This document shows, piece by piece, positions 1 through 8,455 of a stretch of DNA of 64,000 nucleotides. The translations under genes were made by a program, and so were the position numbers. Position 1 is the stretch's first letter; every line of letters starts with the position of its first letter. The notes below the pieces were generated by a model, which saw only the letters and a list, made by a program, of their open reading frames with translations, did no database searches and was not told the DNA's origin. Source of the DNA: Campylobacter gracilis (lineage in GTDB: Bacteria > Campylobacterota > Campylobacteria > Campylobacterales > Campylobacteraceae); assembly GCF_018374135.1 (NCBI RefSeq), contig NZ_JAHAFS010000006.1, positions 1 to 64,000 on the forward strand. The letters are read 5' to 3'.

Positions 1-78
1 TACCGAATAAAAAGGCCCGTAAAAACGCCTCGCTCTTTTTACGATTAGTAGCGGCTCACTCGGTTTCGAATCGTTCAT
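1..78 (-). CDS. Start of an unidentified protein, cut by the window edge
   Basis: A minus-strand reading frame starts at the ATG at 78, 23 bp after the stop of the membrane-protein gene at 102-368. It is preceded by AAGGAATTCCA, a plausible ribosome binding site, and stays open to the window edge. Only 26 residues are visible. They are basic (a KRARRFYGPFY stretch at about residues 14-24) and match no family I recognise. The close spacing suggests one operon with the upstream gene. Because it is partial, no function can be given. Confidence 0.45.
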   Translation of the reverse strand, partial: MNDSKPSEPLLIVKRARRFYGPFYSV

Positions 79-101
79 TGGAATTCCTTGATTTTCAAAA
101 T

Positions 102-368
102 TTAATAAATAAATATTTTTAATATTAATGCAAAAAGTCCCAAATAAATGCAAAAATAGGCGATAAATGATATTACGCAATAAAATACACCCACAAATTT
201 GTGTGCAAAACCTAAATTTTCTTTGGTTTCTTTCATAGATTCAATCAATACATTAAAATCAAAAAAATGCTTTATATAATTACCCTTTACATAAACGCTA
301 TTGAGCAGAATCACGCCAAGTAGCAGAAATATAAACCAGCCTCTAGCTAGGTCATGACAAATACCCAT
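102..368 (-). CDS. Small inner-membrane protein of unknown function
   Basis: This is an 88-aa protein with two clear hydrophobic segments, at about residues 11-27 and 58-87, separated by a polar loop, so it is probably a two-helix inner-membrane protein. The ATG at 368 has a strong GGAGGG ribosome binding site six bases upstream, which fixes the start. It is followed closely by another minus-strand gene running off the window. I recognise no family. Coding seems real because of the ribosome binding site and the membrane-like pattern; the function is open. Confidence 0.6.
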   Translation of the reverse strand: MGICHDLARGWFIFLLLGVILLNSVYVKGNYIKHFFDFNVLIESMKETKENLGFAHKFVGVFYCVISFIAYFCIYLGLFALILKIFIY

Positions 369-805
369 TTGCCCTCCGTTTATATAAAATATTTAGGCGA
401 ATTTTAACTTCGCTATGCTTACGCAGCGTTTAAATTTAATCTCGCTGTGGTTACGCTAAATTTTAAAATTTCAAGCTCGCCGTTTTAAAGACCTGCCATC
501 TATGTTAGCGCACGTAGGCGGGCGCATGCAAGAAATAGCTTCGAACGCAGTTTTATCACGGGTATCCGTCCATACCTAGCCGCGCCAAAGCCCCAAAATC
601 CATGCGATTGCTAATTTTGCTATCGAGCCGCACCGAACTGCAGCCAAACTCGCGCGGCGAAAATCTAAATTTACGCTATAATCTTGCAAAGCGGAGCGTA
701 GAACTCCTGCTGCGCGTGTGCGACGAAATTAAACAGGAGCCCGCAAATTCGGGTTTCTTAGCTTTCACATGGCTGCGGCGTAACGCTAAATTTAACGGAG
801 GGAGC
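369..805. other. Intergenic, no gene seen
   Basis: About 440 bp lie between two divergently oriented genes. It holds scattered AAATTT words. A reading frame from 602 is open into thiL, but its first 68 codons do not resemble ThiL. The stretch should contain both promoters; I cannot assign them with confidence. Confidence 0.4.
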
Positions 806-2077
806 ATGGATAAAGAGCGGTATATTTTTGAGAAATTTAGATCGAAGCTTAACGGCGATGATTGCGCCGTAATCGGCGAGCGGGCATATTGCAAGGACCT
901 TTTCGTCGAGGGCGTGCACTTTCGCCGCGGCTGGCTGAGCCTGCGCGAGATCGGCGCAAAGGCGATGCTCGTAAATATCTCGGATATGATCGCGACGAAT
1001 GCGCGCGCCAAATACGCCCTGCTGGGGCTTGCACTGCCGCGCGAGATCGGCACGCGCGAGATCGACGAGCTGTGCGCGGGCGTGAGCGAGACGGCGCGCG
1101 AGTGGGGCATACGGATCATCGGCGGCGACACGATCGGCTCGGATCGTATCGCGCTTAGCGTGAGCCTGATCGGCAAATGCAAGCACCCCGTGTTTCGCAG
1201 CGGCGCGCGCGTGGGCGATCTCATCGCGCATACGGGCGAGCTAGGCAGCGTCGGGCGCGATCTGGCGGTGCTTTTAAGAGATGAAATTTCGCCCGCTAGC
1301 TCGCAGACGCGAAACCGAAACGATAAAATTTCGTCGGTGCAAAGCTCAAGCACCGCGCCGCAGGGTCTAAACGCCGAGGCTTCGGCTGCACAAAATCCTG
1401 GCGATGAGGTGCGAAGCCCGGACGATAAAATTTTACCTGCGCATGCTAAGTTACAGAGCCTGGGCGCTGAAACTTCGGCAATGCAAATTTTGGACCTTGA
1501 GCCGCAAAGTCTGGACGATAAAATTTTACCTGCGTATGTCAAACCGCAGAGCCTGAACGCCGAAATTTCGGCGCAAAATTCCGTGTCACGAAGCGGAGAG
1601 GATCGCAAGAGCCCTATGTCGCAAAGCCTCGCATGCAAAAATTCTACGTCGCAAAGCTCTGCAGGCGAAAATCCTGTGCCGGGTAGCGGCTCATATCGCT
1701 TGCGCGAGGATCTGCGCGCAAAAATTTCAAAGAATTCGCGCTTCGTCAGGCCTGTTTTGCGCGATAAGTTTTTTTACAAGGCGGCGAAGCTCATCAGCGC
1801 GGCGATGGACATTAGCGATGGGCTCGCACAGGACTTGCCCCGCCTGCTGGAGGCTAGCGGCGTGGGTGCGCGCTGGATCGCTCGCCCTAGCGAGGCTGCG
1901 CTGCAAAGCGGCGAGGAGTACGAGATTTTGTTCAGCTTCGCGCCGAAGTTTTTGCCTAAAATCTACGCGATTGCCGCTAAGGCGGGCGTTTCGATCAATA
2001 TCATCGCCGAGGTTTGCCCGCGCACGCCGCAAAGTTCGATGGAATTTCGTGGCAGCTCGCACCACTTCGCGTCTTGA
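806..2077 (+). CDS. thiL: Thiamine-monophosphate kinase with a ~145-aa repetitive insert
   Basis: ThiL phosphorylates thiamine monophosphate to thiamine diphosphate, the last step of cofactor synthesis. The start is the ATG at 806 behind GGAGGGAG; the same frame is open from 602, but the extra residues are not ThiL-like. Recognisable parts are NGDDCAVIG and FVEGVHF near the N-terminus, the NISD segment, the IGGDT loop and, near residue 335, LRDKFFYKAAK followed by AAMDISDGLAQD. The protein is 423 aa, whereas Campylobacter ThiL is near 270. The excess lies at about residues 159-304 (DNA 1282-1718), a Ser/Ala/Gln-rich, imperfectly repeated segment in an otherwise conserved enzyme. It may be a tolerated surface loop, or it may impair the enzyme. 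The family call is firm; activity with the insert is not shown. Confidence 0.85.
   Translation: MDKERYIFEKFRSKLNGDDCAVIGERAYCKDLFVEGVHFRRGWLSLREIGAKAMLVNISDMIATNARAKYALLGLALPREIGTREIDELCAGVSETAREWGIRIIGGDTIGSDRIALSVSLIGKCKHPVFRSGARVGDLIAHTGELGSVGRDLAVLLRDEISPASSQTRNRNDKISSVQSSSTAPQGLNAEASAAQNPGDEVRSPDDKILPAHAKLQSLGAETSAMQILDLEPQSLDDKILPAYVKPQSLNAEISAQNSVSRSGEDRKSPMSQSLACKNSTSQSSAGENPVPGSGSYRLREDLRAKISKNSRFVRPVLRDKFFYKAAKLISAAMDISDGLAQDLPRLLEASGVGARWIARPSEAALQSGEEYEILFSFAPKFLPKIYAIAAKAGVSINIIAEVCPRTPQSSMEFRGSSHHFAS
1420..1534 (+). repeat. 93-bp imperfect repeat unit inside thiL
   Basis: A 22-bp word starting GGACGATAAAATTTTACC occurs at 1420-1441 and again at 1513-1534, a 93-bp (31-codon) period. 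The protein shows the same unit as DDKILPA..K.QSL.AE.SA twice, with a weaker copy before it (NDKISS...QGLNAEASA). The repeat is confined to the extra segment of ThiL and each copy carries an AAATTT word. Confidence 0.75.
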
Positions 2078-2371
2078 AATTTTGCCGCGACCGCTTTAAA
2101 TTTTAAGGCACGGGATTTGAATTTCAATCTGAAACGGCATGCAAAGCGAGTAAATTTTACTTAGCAAGTGAGCTACGGCGTGCTTTATACCAAAGAATTC
2201 GCGGTTTTTGGCATTTGCCGAATGGGTGAGAGATGGATGCGGCTCGCAAGGGTGCTTCGGCCAGCGGGCATGAGCCTTAACTAGGTAAATTCCATATCCA
2301 AAATGTTCGGCGGTTCAAGCCTGGCGTTTAATTTAATCCACAACTGCAAGCCGAATTTTAATATGTCCAAT

Positions 2372-2718
2372 TTAAATATCCGCGCAAACGGCGTACATCG
2401 CGGCTCCGTCGTTTGCCACAGCGTAGAGGCGCCCGCCGCTAGCGAGCATGATCTGATCCGAGCCGAATTGAAACTTGTCGAATTCCACCTCTTTTAAGAT
2501 CGAGCCGCCCTCAGCGCTAATCAAAACCGGCTTGCCGCGGCGATCTGCGAGTAAAATTTTATCCTCGTACCACGCAAAATGCTCGGTGCCGCCGGTATCA
2601 AGCTTAAAGATCACCTCGCCGCTTGCCGCGTCTACGGCGTATAGGTGCCCGCCCTTACCGTCACGCCGTGTCCGCGAAACTCCACGCCCTGCATCGTAAG
2701 AGGATATGATTTTAGCAT
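2372..2718 (-). pseudogene. Frameshifted beta-propeller-like protein
   Basis: The minus strand opens at the ATG at 2718 behind TAAGGAG and reads MLKSYPLTMQGVEFRGHGV, then loses frame near 2660. One base inserted there restores DGKGGHLYAVDAASGEV, which joins an 80-aa frame ending at 2372. The joined product of about 115 aa has repeated GG.LYAV.A..G and G.RLYAVANDG motifs typical of PQQ/WD-like beta-propeller blades. It is much shorter than a complete propeller, so it is probably a remnant. A similar broken propeller-like gene lies at 47939-49169. A single sequencing error could also explain the shift. Confidence 0.5.
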
Positions 2719-3025
2719 TTCGGCTCCTTAAAATTTGAAGTGATTATAGCTTAAATTTAGGCGCGAATTTTAAAATTTTGTATGCGCGTTGAAATTTTAC
2801 GGCGCGCGGCATGGAATTTCAAATTTTGCGGAGCCACGGAATTTTGAATTTCACAAAATGCCGTAATTTTTAAAAAATTTCACGAAATTTTGCGGAGTCG
2901 TAGAAATTTGCTGAGGCGCGGAATTTTATAGAGCCGAGGAATTTGGAATTTGAAATTTCGCCCCTTCACGTAGCCTACACGCAAGCTCGCTATCATACCG
3001 CTACATAATTTACAAAGGAAGCCGT
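2719..3025. repeat. Intergenic array of RAATTY words
   Basis: There is no gene here. By eye I count about fifteen RAATTY sites (AAATTT or GAATTT) between 2755 and 2970, whereas chance would give fewer than one at this base composition. They are separated by short GC-rich spacers such as GCGGAGC and GGCGCG. The upstream region of the DUF417 gene is included, with its ribosome binding site AAAGGAAGCC just before 3026. Confidence 0.6.
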
Positions 3026-3463
3026 ATGAGGGAGATCGTAAAAAAATTTGTCGCAGGCGACGCGGATATTATATTCGCTAGACTTTCCGTTATCGTCGTG
3101 CTTGCCGTGATGGGCAACTACAAGTGGTTTGAGTTTGAGGTGGAGGCTTTAAAGCCGCTCTTTTCGCAGACGTGGCTTTCGTTTTTGCCCTCAGCGCTCG
3201 GGGACGCCGGCGCGAGCTATTTTTTGGGCGTGGTGGAGACCGTGGGCTATCTCTCGCTCATCGCAGGCTTTTTCAAGCCGAAGGCGGGTATCGTGGGCGA
3301 TCTCATCGTGATCGTCATGGCGCTTACTACGCTCAGTCTACTGCCGCAGCTAGGCAAGATCGACGGCTTTATCTTTAAAGACCTTTTCTTGCTAGGCCTT
3401 GGCTTGGTGCTGCTAAAATACGACCTGGCGCGCCTTTGCCGCGGAGAAAAAAGCTGCGATTGA
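3026..3463 (+). CDS. DUF417 (YkgB/RclC-like) inner-membrane protein
   Basis: This is a 145-aa integral membrane protein with four hydrophobic segments (about 20-35, 62-82, 88-103 and 119-135). The N-terminal pattern RLSVIVVLAVMGNYKWFEFE matches the DUF417 family, which includes E. coli YkgB/RclC, an inner-membrane protein of the reactive-chlorine resistance regulon. Length is normal for the family. The ATG at 3026 has AAAGGA upstream. No RclA or RclB partner and no RclR-like regulator are adjacent, so a role in chlorine stress is only suggested by family membership. Confidence 0.8.
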   Translation: MREIVKKFVAGDADIIFARLSVIVVLAVMGNYKWFEFEVEALKPLFSQTWLSFLPSALGDAGASYFLGVVETVGYLSLIAGFFKPKAGIVGDLIVIVMALTTLSLLPQLGKIDGFIFKDLFLLGLGLVLLKYDLARLCRGEKSCD

Positions 3464-3876
3464 GCCGTCAAAACATACTGGCGTCGGTTCCGACGCAATA
3501 CTAAATGATCGCGCACGGCGAGCTTGAGGCTTTTGATTTGAAGCCTGCTTTGCCGGCGGGGTGCGTGCTTGAGCTTGCTTGCGTAGCGCCGTTTAAAATA
3601 CGGCCGCGCGCTAAAATTTTATGACGCGCGGTTGAAATTTATCGAGCTGCGGTAATTAAATTTTGCCAACGCTCAAACCAAAATTTATAAAATTTAAATC
3701 GATCCATCAGATTGTGCCACAAATTAAACCACGTTAAATTTGACGGCGAAAGCTTAATCCTAAGCTCAAAGCATTAGATTTAGATCCAGCCGAATTCGCA
3801 TTTGATTAAGCGAAACGAAAAGCGCAAAGTTATATCATTTCTTAAAAATTCTGCAATTTTTTCGAAAGGATGAGAT
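3464..3876. other. Intergenic, possible 39-codon remnant
   Basis: About 410 bp lie between the DUF417 gene and the peptidase gene. A 39-codon frame at 3505-3624 (MIAHGELEAFDLKPALPAG...) has coding-like residues but no clear ribosome binding site and no recognised family; it could be the tail of a lost gene. The rest is rich in AAATTT words. The peptidase ribosome binding site, GAAAGGATGAG, lies at its right end. Confidence 0.3.
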
Positions 3877-4917
3877 ATGAAGCACTTTTCACTCTCAAAG
3901 GCCGTTTTTATGGCGGCGAGTTTGGCTCTGCTCGGGCTAACGGTTGCGAATGCGCAGGAGAAATTTTCCCCCGTTATCGTCATTCACGGCGGCACTAGCG
4001 GGCTTGATCTAACCAAGGAGGAATTTAAAATCCGCGAGGAGCCGATGAAAAAAGCGCTTTTGGCGGGTCAAGCCGTGCTTGAACGGGGCGGCAGCGCGAT
4101 GGATGCCGTAACGGCGGCCATTATGGTGCTTGAGGACGATCCGAATTTCAACGCGGGCAAGGGCGCGGTCTTTACAGCCGACGGATTTAACGAACTCGAC
4201 GCCTCGATAATGGACGGCTCGACCAAAAAAGCGGGCGCGGTCGCGATGGCACGGCATATCAAAAACCCTATCCTAGGCGCCAGGCTCGTGATGGATAAGA
4301 CGTGGCATACGCTAGTCGCCGGCGAGGGAGCCGACAAGCTCGCTAAAGAAAACGGCCTAGAGATGGTCGATCAGAAGTATTTTTTCACGCAGTTTAGATA
4401 CGACGCGTTACAAAAAGCCAAAGAGAAGCAAAAGTTGCTACTTGATAGCGAAAAGGCGAAAAAGACGTCGTTAAATTTACACGAGCGTCCGTATCTTGGC
4501 ACCGTAGGCGCGATCGCGCTGGACAAAAACGGCAACCTAGCTGCAGCAACCAGCACGGGCGGCATGACAAATAAAATGACCGGCCGCATCGGCGATAGCC
4601 CGATAATAGGCTCTGGAACCTACGCCGACAACGACTCGGTGGCGGTTTCATGCACCGGCACGGGCGACATCTACATGCGCGTAAACGCCGCGCACGAGGT
4701 CTCAGCTCTGTATAAATACAAAACCTCCGACGTGCAAAAGGCCGCTGAAGAAGCGGTAAAAGAGGTCAAAGCACTCGGTGGCAGCGGCGGCATCATCTCG
4801 ATCGACAAGCACGGACACACGGGCTTTGCGTGGACGAAAGACAAGCTCGGAATGTATCACGGCGAAGCAAGACTCGGAGCTAAACCGATCGTTTATTGGC
4901 CGCTAGGAGACAAATAA
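3877..4917 (+). CDS. iaaA: Periplasmic isoaspartyl peptidase / L-asparaginase (Ntn hydrolase, T2 family)
   Basis: This protein hydrolyses L-asparagine and/or isoaspartyl dipeptides. It is a 346-aa plant-type (T2) asparaginase: IVIHGGTSG near residue 34, the NAGKGAVFT substrate loop, then YLGTVGAIALDKNG, where the Thr of GTVG is the expected autocleavage point and nucleophile, followed by ATSTGGMTNK and the GTGDI loop. The first 26 residues form a signal peptide ending ANA, so it acts in the periplasm, where it could supply aspartate and ammonia. It has its own strong ribosome binding site and a hairpin terminator behind it, so it is probably monocistronic. The family call is firm; substrate preference cannot be read from the sequence. 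Confidence 0.88.
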   Translation: MKHFSLSKAVFMAASLALLGLTVANAQEKFSPVIVIHGGTSGLDLTKEEFKIREEPMKKALLAGQAVLERGGSAMDAVTAAIMVLEDDPNFNAGKGAVFTADGFNELDASIMDGSTKKAGAVAMARHIKNPILGARLVMDKTWHTLVAGEGADKLAKENGLEMVDQKYFFTQFRYDALQKAKEKQKLLLDSEKAKKTSLNLHERPYLGTVGAIALDKNGNLAAATSTGGMTNKMTGRIGDSPIIGSGTYADNDSVAVSCTGTGDIYMRVNAAHEVSALYKYKTSDVQKAAEEAVKEVKALGGSGGIISIDKHGHTGFAWTKDKLGMYHGEARLGAKPIVYWPLGDK

Positions 4918-4922
4918 GCGTA

Positions 4923-4948
4923 TTTAGCCCCTTTACGGGGCTAAATTT
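4923..4948 (+). terminator. Hairpin terminator after the asparaginase gene
   Basis: TTTAGCCCC (4923-4931) pairs perfectly with GGGGCTAAA (4937-4945) around a five-base loop, six bases after the stop codon. The trailing T tract is short, so it is a GC-stemmed terminator of moderate strength. Confidence 0.7.
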
Positions 4949-5470
4949 AAATCAAATAGCGAGGATAAATACGCTTTTATCGCACGTCTATCGAATTTGG
5001 CGCTTTCATCAATCGAGCGCTTCGGCGAGAATAAATTCGGTCAAATTTTAATTTCAACACCTCGGCAAAGCGCAAATTTCTATTTATTTAAAATTTTAAA
5101 CCTAACATATATATCGCCATCTTTTTTCTTGTATTCAAATTAGCCAAAACAATAAATTTTTATGCTTCGATAAGCCCATAAAGAGATTAAATTCTATCCT
5201 TTTGTAAATTTAAGCTTTGAGGTTTAAATTTAGGCCGCTGGGCGGCTTCGCCGCAAATTTTATCCTCGCTCAATTTCGCGCCAAAAAGCGCGCATCGACA
5301 GCAGCCCGCATAGATACGAGCGCCGCTCCGTCTAATTCGCGCCAAAAAGCGCGCGAGCTAGGCGGCGAAATTCGGCTCTGTAAATTGAATTTTACCAAAA
5401 TCCATATTTCTTGATACCAAAGCGCTCAAATTTCAGGTAGAATATCGCCACATAAAATCAAGGCGGTAAA
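4949..5470. other. Intergenic with an 18-bp direct repeat
   Basis: About 520 bp have no convincing gene. The word TCGCGCCAAAAAGCGCGC occurs at 5276-5293 and 5337-5354 and is partly self-complementary (GCGC..GCGC around AAAAA). A 65-codon frame at 5217-5414 runs through both copies but looks like translated repeat. The promoter of the kinase-ligase gene must lie at the right end. Confidence 0.4.
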
Positions 5471-6964
5471 ATGAGAAAATTTATAGTCGTTCGCGGACAC
5501 GCGGGCTCAGGTAAAACGACTTTCGCAAAAGAGAAAATTAAAGAATTTAAAAACGAATATCCGCAGGCGCAAATTTATCATCTGGAAAACGATATGTTCT
5601 TAACCGATGAGGCAGGAGTTTATACTTGGTCGCCGAAGCTTTTGGAGGACGCGAAGCGCAAGGTCGCCTGCGAGATAAAGCAGGCGTATAAATTTGCCCT
5701 GGAAAACAAGACCAAAGACGTTCTTATCGTGCTTAGCAACGTGAGTGCGCGCACCAAAGAGCTGCTAAGCCTAAAAGAGCAGGCCGCCCAAAATGGATTT
5801 ATTTTCGAATGCTTTAGAATGCAAAATTTCTTCGCCTCCGAGCACGACGTCGATGAAAATACTGTGATAGCGATGTTTATCAAGGTCGCAAACAACAAAA
5901 TTGAGGGTGAAATTTTGATCCCGCCCGTTAATCCTATGAGCCAAAGCGTAGCGCAAAAGATTAAAGACGCGGCGGCTCTAAACAGGCGCGATCTGCCCTT
6001 TGATGCGGCGCAAAATACCTACGTAACGAAAAAATATATCGCCGCCACGCAGGATAAAAGGCTCTGGAGTGCGCGTCAAAGCGAGCTTTATCCCGAGCTT
6101 CGCACCTACAAATACTCAAAACGCGTCTTTTTCAAAGCCGATTGGGATAAGGCGCTGCTTGAGATGCGCGGGCTCATAATGGACGATGATCTAAATATCA
6201 TCGTGCGTCCGTTTAAAAAGGTCTATAACTATTCGGAATTTACCTCGCGCAAAAGCCTTTATCCTATCAATATCACAGACGATACGCCCGTGCTTGCCGT
6301 GCGAAAGGTAAACGGCTTTTTGGGGTGTTGCACCTACGTAGATGCCCACGAAAGCGGCGCGAGCTTTAACCGCCGCGTCATCTACTCCACGACGGGATCG
6401 ACCGATAGTAGATTTGCACAGATGGCGCGCGAGCACTGCTGCAAATTTGAAGAGATTTTCAAACGCTATCCAAATAAAACTTTTTTATTTGAGATCACCG
6501 ACGAGAGCGACCCGCACATTGTAGAAGAGGAGCTTGGAGAGACTTTTATCGGACTTATCGACGTTAAAACTGGCGCGCAAGAGGGCGAATTTGAACTGGA
6601 TAAGATCGCCGCAAGTACTGACGGAGCGCTAAAAAGACCTTTTTATAAAGATGGCGAGCAGTATCTAAAAACGAGCTTTACGGAGCTAAAAAATATAGTC
6701 AAAGAGGCGAAATTCGAGGGCTTTATGGTGTATATCCCGAGCCAAAACGATTTTTGCTTTAAGATGAAAACGCCTTATTATCTCGTGAATAAATTTTTCG
6801 CTCGCAGTAAAAATGAGGCGCTTTCCGGCAAACTGGATAAAACCAAGCTTGATGAGGAATTTCACCCATTGGTCGATCACATCAAAGCAAACGAGCGAGA
6901 ATTCAAATCCCTTGACGAGCAGGGCAAGCTAGGCTTTATAAAAGAATTTTTGGAAAAAATTTAA
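5471..6964 (+). CDS. Polynucleotide kinase - Rnl1-like RNA ligase fusion
   Basis: This 497-aa protein appears to pair an end-healing kinase with a sealing ligase. The N-terminal ~150 residues are a P-loop kinase (GHAGSGKT at 9-16, ENDMF at 39-43, an acidic/basic helical lid after 60). Residues ~190-450 look like an ATP-dependent RNA ligase of the T4 Rnl1 / fungal Trl1 type. The lead-in MRGLIMDDD...IIVRPFKKVYN lies at 232-253, and motif I is KVNG with K279 as the candidate lysine that is adenylylated. FLFEITDE near 338-345 fits motif III, EGFMVY (416-421) fits motif IV and FKMKTPYY (430-437) fits motif V. The next gene is a metallophosphoesterase, which could remove 2',3'-cyclic or 3' phosphates. 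Together they would repair cut tRNA or other RNA. Domain calls come from motifs only. The asparagine in KVNG replaces the usual KxDG aspartate, as in Trl1 ligases. Confidence 0.78.
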   Translation: MRKFIVVRGHAGSGKTTFAKEKIKEFKNEYPQAQIYHLENDMFLTDEAGVYTWSPKLLEDAKRKVACEIKQAYKFALENKTKDVLIVLSNVSARTKELLSLKEQAAQNGFIFECFRMQNFFASEHDVDENTVIAMFIKVANNKIEGEILIPPVNPMSQSVAQKIKDAAALNRRDLPFDAAQNTYVTKKYIAATQDKRLWSARQSELYPELRTYKYSKRVFFKADWDKALLEMRGLIMDDDLNIIVRPFKKVYNYSEFTSRKSLYPINITDDTPVLAVRKVNGFLGCCTYVDAHESGASFNRRVIYSTTGSTDSRFAQMAREHCCKFEEIFKRYPNKTFLFEITDESDPHIVEEELGETFIGLIDVKTGAQEGEFELDKIAASTDGALKRPFYKDGEQYLKTSFTELKNIVKEAKFEGFMVYIPSQNDFCFKMKTPYYLVNKFFARSKNEALSGKLDKTKLDEEFHPLVDHIKANEREFKSLDEQGKLGFIKEFLEKI

Positions 6965-7045
6965 CGATTACCGTGCGAATATTTAACACCGCGCAAATTT
7001 ACGTAAAGCGTAAATTTAATGCAGCGATTAAAGCTTAAAGGAAAA

Positions 7046-7645
7046 ATGATGATATTTTTTACCTCCGATTTGCATTTTTATCACGCGAACATTATGAAAT
7101 ACTGCCCTAAATTTAGGGCTTTTAACGACGTAAGCGAGATGAACGAAAAGCTAATAGAGCTCTGGAACGCCGTAGTGGGGCCGGAAGATACGGTTTATGA
7201 TCTGGGCGATTTTGCATTTTGTAATAAATTGAAGGATCTAAAAAGCGTCGCACGTAGGCTAAACGGCTCGCATGTGCTGATTTTAGGCAACCACGATACG
7301 CTCATCAGCCAAAACAAAGAAGCGCTGCTACGCGAGCTAAAAGACGACGGAAATCCTATTTTTAGCGATATCCTGCACTACAAGGAGCTAAATTTTGACG
7401 GCGGTGCGGGCGCTATGAAGGACGGCAAAACGGGTATGAGCATCTGTATGTTTCACTATCCCGTAGAGGAGCACAACCGCGCTTCCAAAGGCTCTTTTAT
7501 GCTTCACGGACACTTGCACGACCGCGCTTCCAGCCTAGAGGGGCGTATACTAAACGTAGGCTTTGACTCGCACGGCAAAATTTTAAGCCTAGATGAGATC
7601 GTGCAAATTTTAGGGCAAAAGCAAATCGCCGCAAGATATTTGTGA
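7046..7645 (+). CDS. Calcineurin-like metallophosphoesterase, probable partner of the RNA ligase
   Basis: This roughly 199-aa protein has the complete metallophosphoesterase motif set: SDLHFYH at 7-13, GDFAF, LGNHD, FHYP and HGHLHD. It belongs to the small DLHFxHxNI subgroup. I take the ATG at 7046 because AAAGGA lies just before it; an upstream ATG at 7019 has no ribosome binding site. It follows the kinase-ligase gene by 81 bp in the same orientation and probably shares its transcript. In known RNA-repair pathways a phosphoesterase heals 2',3'-cyclic or 3'-phosphate ends before kinase and ligase act, so that role is inferred from context. A generic phosphodiesterase acting on another substrate is the alternative. 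Confidence 0.75.
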   Translation: MMIFFTSDLHFYHANIMKYCPKFRAFNDVSEMNEKLIELWNAVVGPEDTVYDLGDFAFCNKLKDLKSVARRLNGSHVLILGNHDTLISQNKEALLRELKDDGNPIFSDILHYKELNFDGGAGAMKDGKTGMSICMFHYPVEEHNRASKGSFMLHGHLHDRASSLEGRILNVGFDSHGKILSLDEIVQILGQKQIAARYL

Positions 7646-8110
7646 TCCTGGCTAAACACGGACAGCCACAGCATTGATTTAAGCGTAGCTGCGAGTGCTT
7701 GGCTCGTCCTTGTTACGCGAAATTTTGTTTGCGCCGCCATAAAATTTTATAGAATTCGCACGAAAGCTTACCATTAAGCATGTGTCAGCTTAATCCGTGC
7801 CGTTACGAAGTCCATTTACGACCAAATAAAGCTTTGCTCGCCTGCTAAAATTTTATCCCTAATCTTGACAAATTTTGCTTGCATTGTTACGAATTTTGCA
7901 GGCTCTACGCACTATTATTAGGCTATGGCGGCGTAAATTCTTTACGAAATTTGAGGGAGAAATTTATCCAAAAAATTTAAGTGCAAAATTTGAGCTATGG
8001 ATTTTGTGCGCGGATTTGCACCGCAAAATTTGTGTGCAGAATCGTGCTTAAAAATTCTATTTAAATTTTTGGCGCCGCATTCTGCCAAGGCGCGAAAAAT
8101 TTCGAAGCTT
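7646..8110. other. Intergenic, no gene seen
   Basis: This 465-bp stretch lies between convergent genes. It is rich in AAATTT and AAAATTT words (at least ten) and holds no frame with a ribosome binding site. I see no clear terminator hairpin with a T tract. Confidence 0.4.
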
Positions 8111-8440
8111 TTAGAATTTTGGTGCGTTCTTACATAGTCTGGCGTTTAAAATTAGATGAGGACGACGTCCGCTAGCTCTAGCGCGCACGTATCGGTGCGT
8201 CGCGAAGCGAAAAAGCTCATCGTTATTGCAGAGCGTGGCTAAGCAATAGATGAGAGCGTTAAACTCATCGCTACCATCTATACTTAGCGTAAAAATCTGG
8301 CTAAACGGCGTGACATAAAAATATAGCGTGATATCTCCGCAGCGGTTGGATAAGGCGCTAAAGTGCACTTTTTCAATCGGGAATTTTGTGCCGTTTTGAG
8401 TGATTAAATTTTTATCACTCACATAAATTCCCTTGTGCAC
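8111..8440 (-). CDS. Unknown small protein
   Basis: This is a protein of up to 109 aa with no recognised family. The central part alternates hydrophobic and polar residues (DITLYFYVTPFSQIFTLSI) and looks like beta strands; the C-terminus is basic. The start is uncertain: GTG at 8440 gives 109 aa, while GTG at 8422 sits five bases after AAGGGAA and may be the true start. It follows the membrane-protein gene at 8456-8887 by about 15 bp, so the two are probably one operon. Confidence 0.45.
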   Translation of the reverse strand: MHKGIYVSDKNLITQNGTKFPIEKVHFSALSNRCGDITLYFYVTPFSQIFTLSIDGSDEFNALIYCLATLCNNDELFRFATHRYVRARASGRRPHLILNARLCKNAPKF

Positions 8441-8455
8441 GGCATCCCAAAAGAC

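Noticed and set aside
676..1638. A 320-codon minus-strand frame opposite thiL
   Set aside because: It mirrors ThiL and its repeat insert, has no ribosome binding site and no family-like text; ThiL on the plus strand is unambiguous.
5217..5414. 65-codon plus-strand frame ahead of the kinase-ligase gene
   Set aside because: It runs through an 18-bp direct repeat, lacks a ribosome binding site and reads as repeat translation (FRAKKRAS, SRQKAREL).
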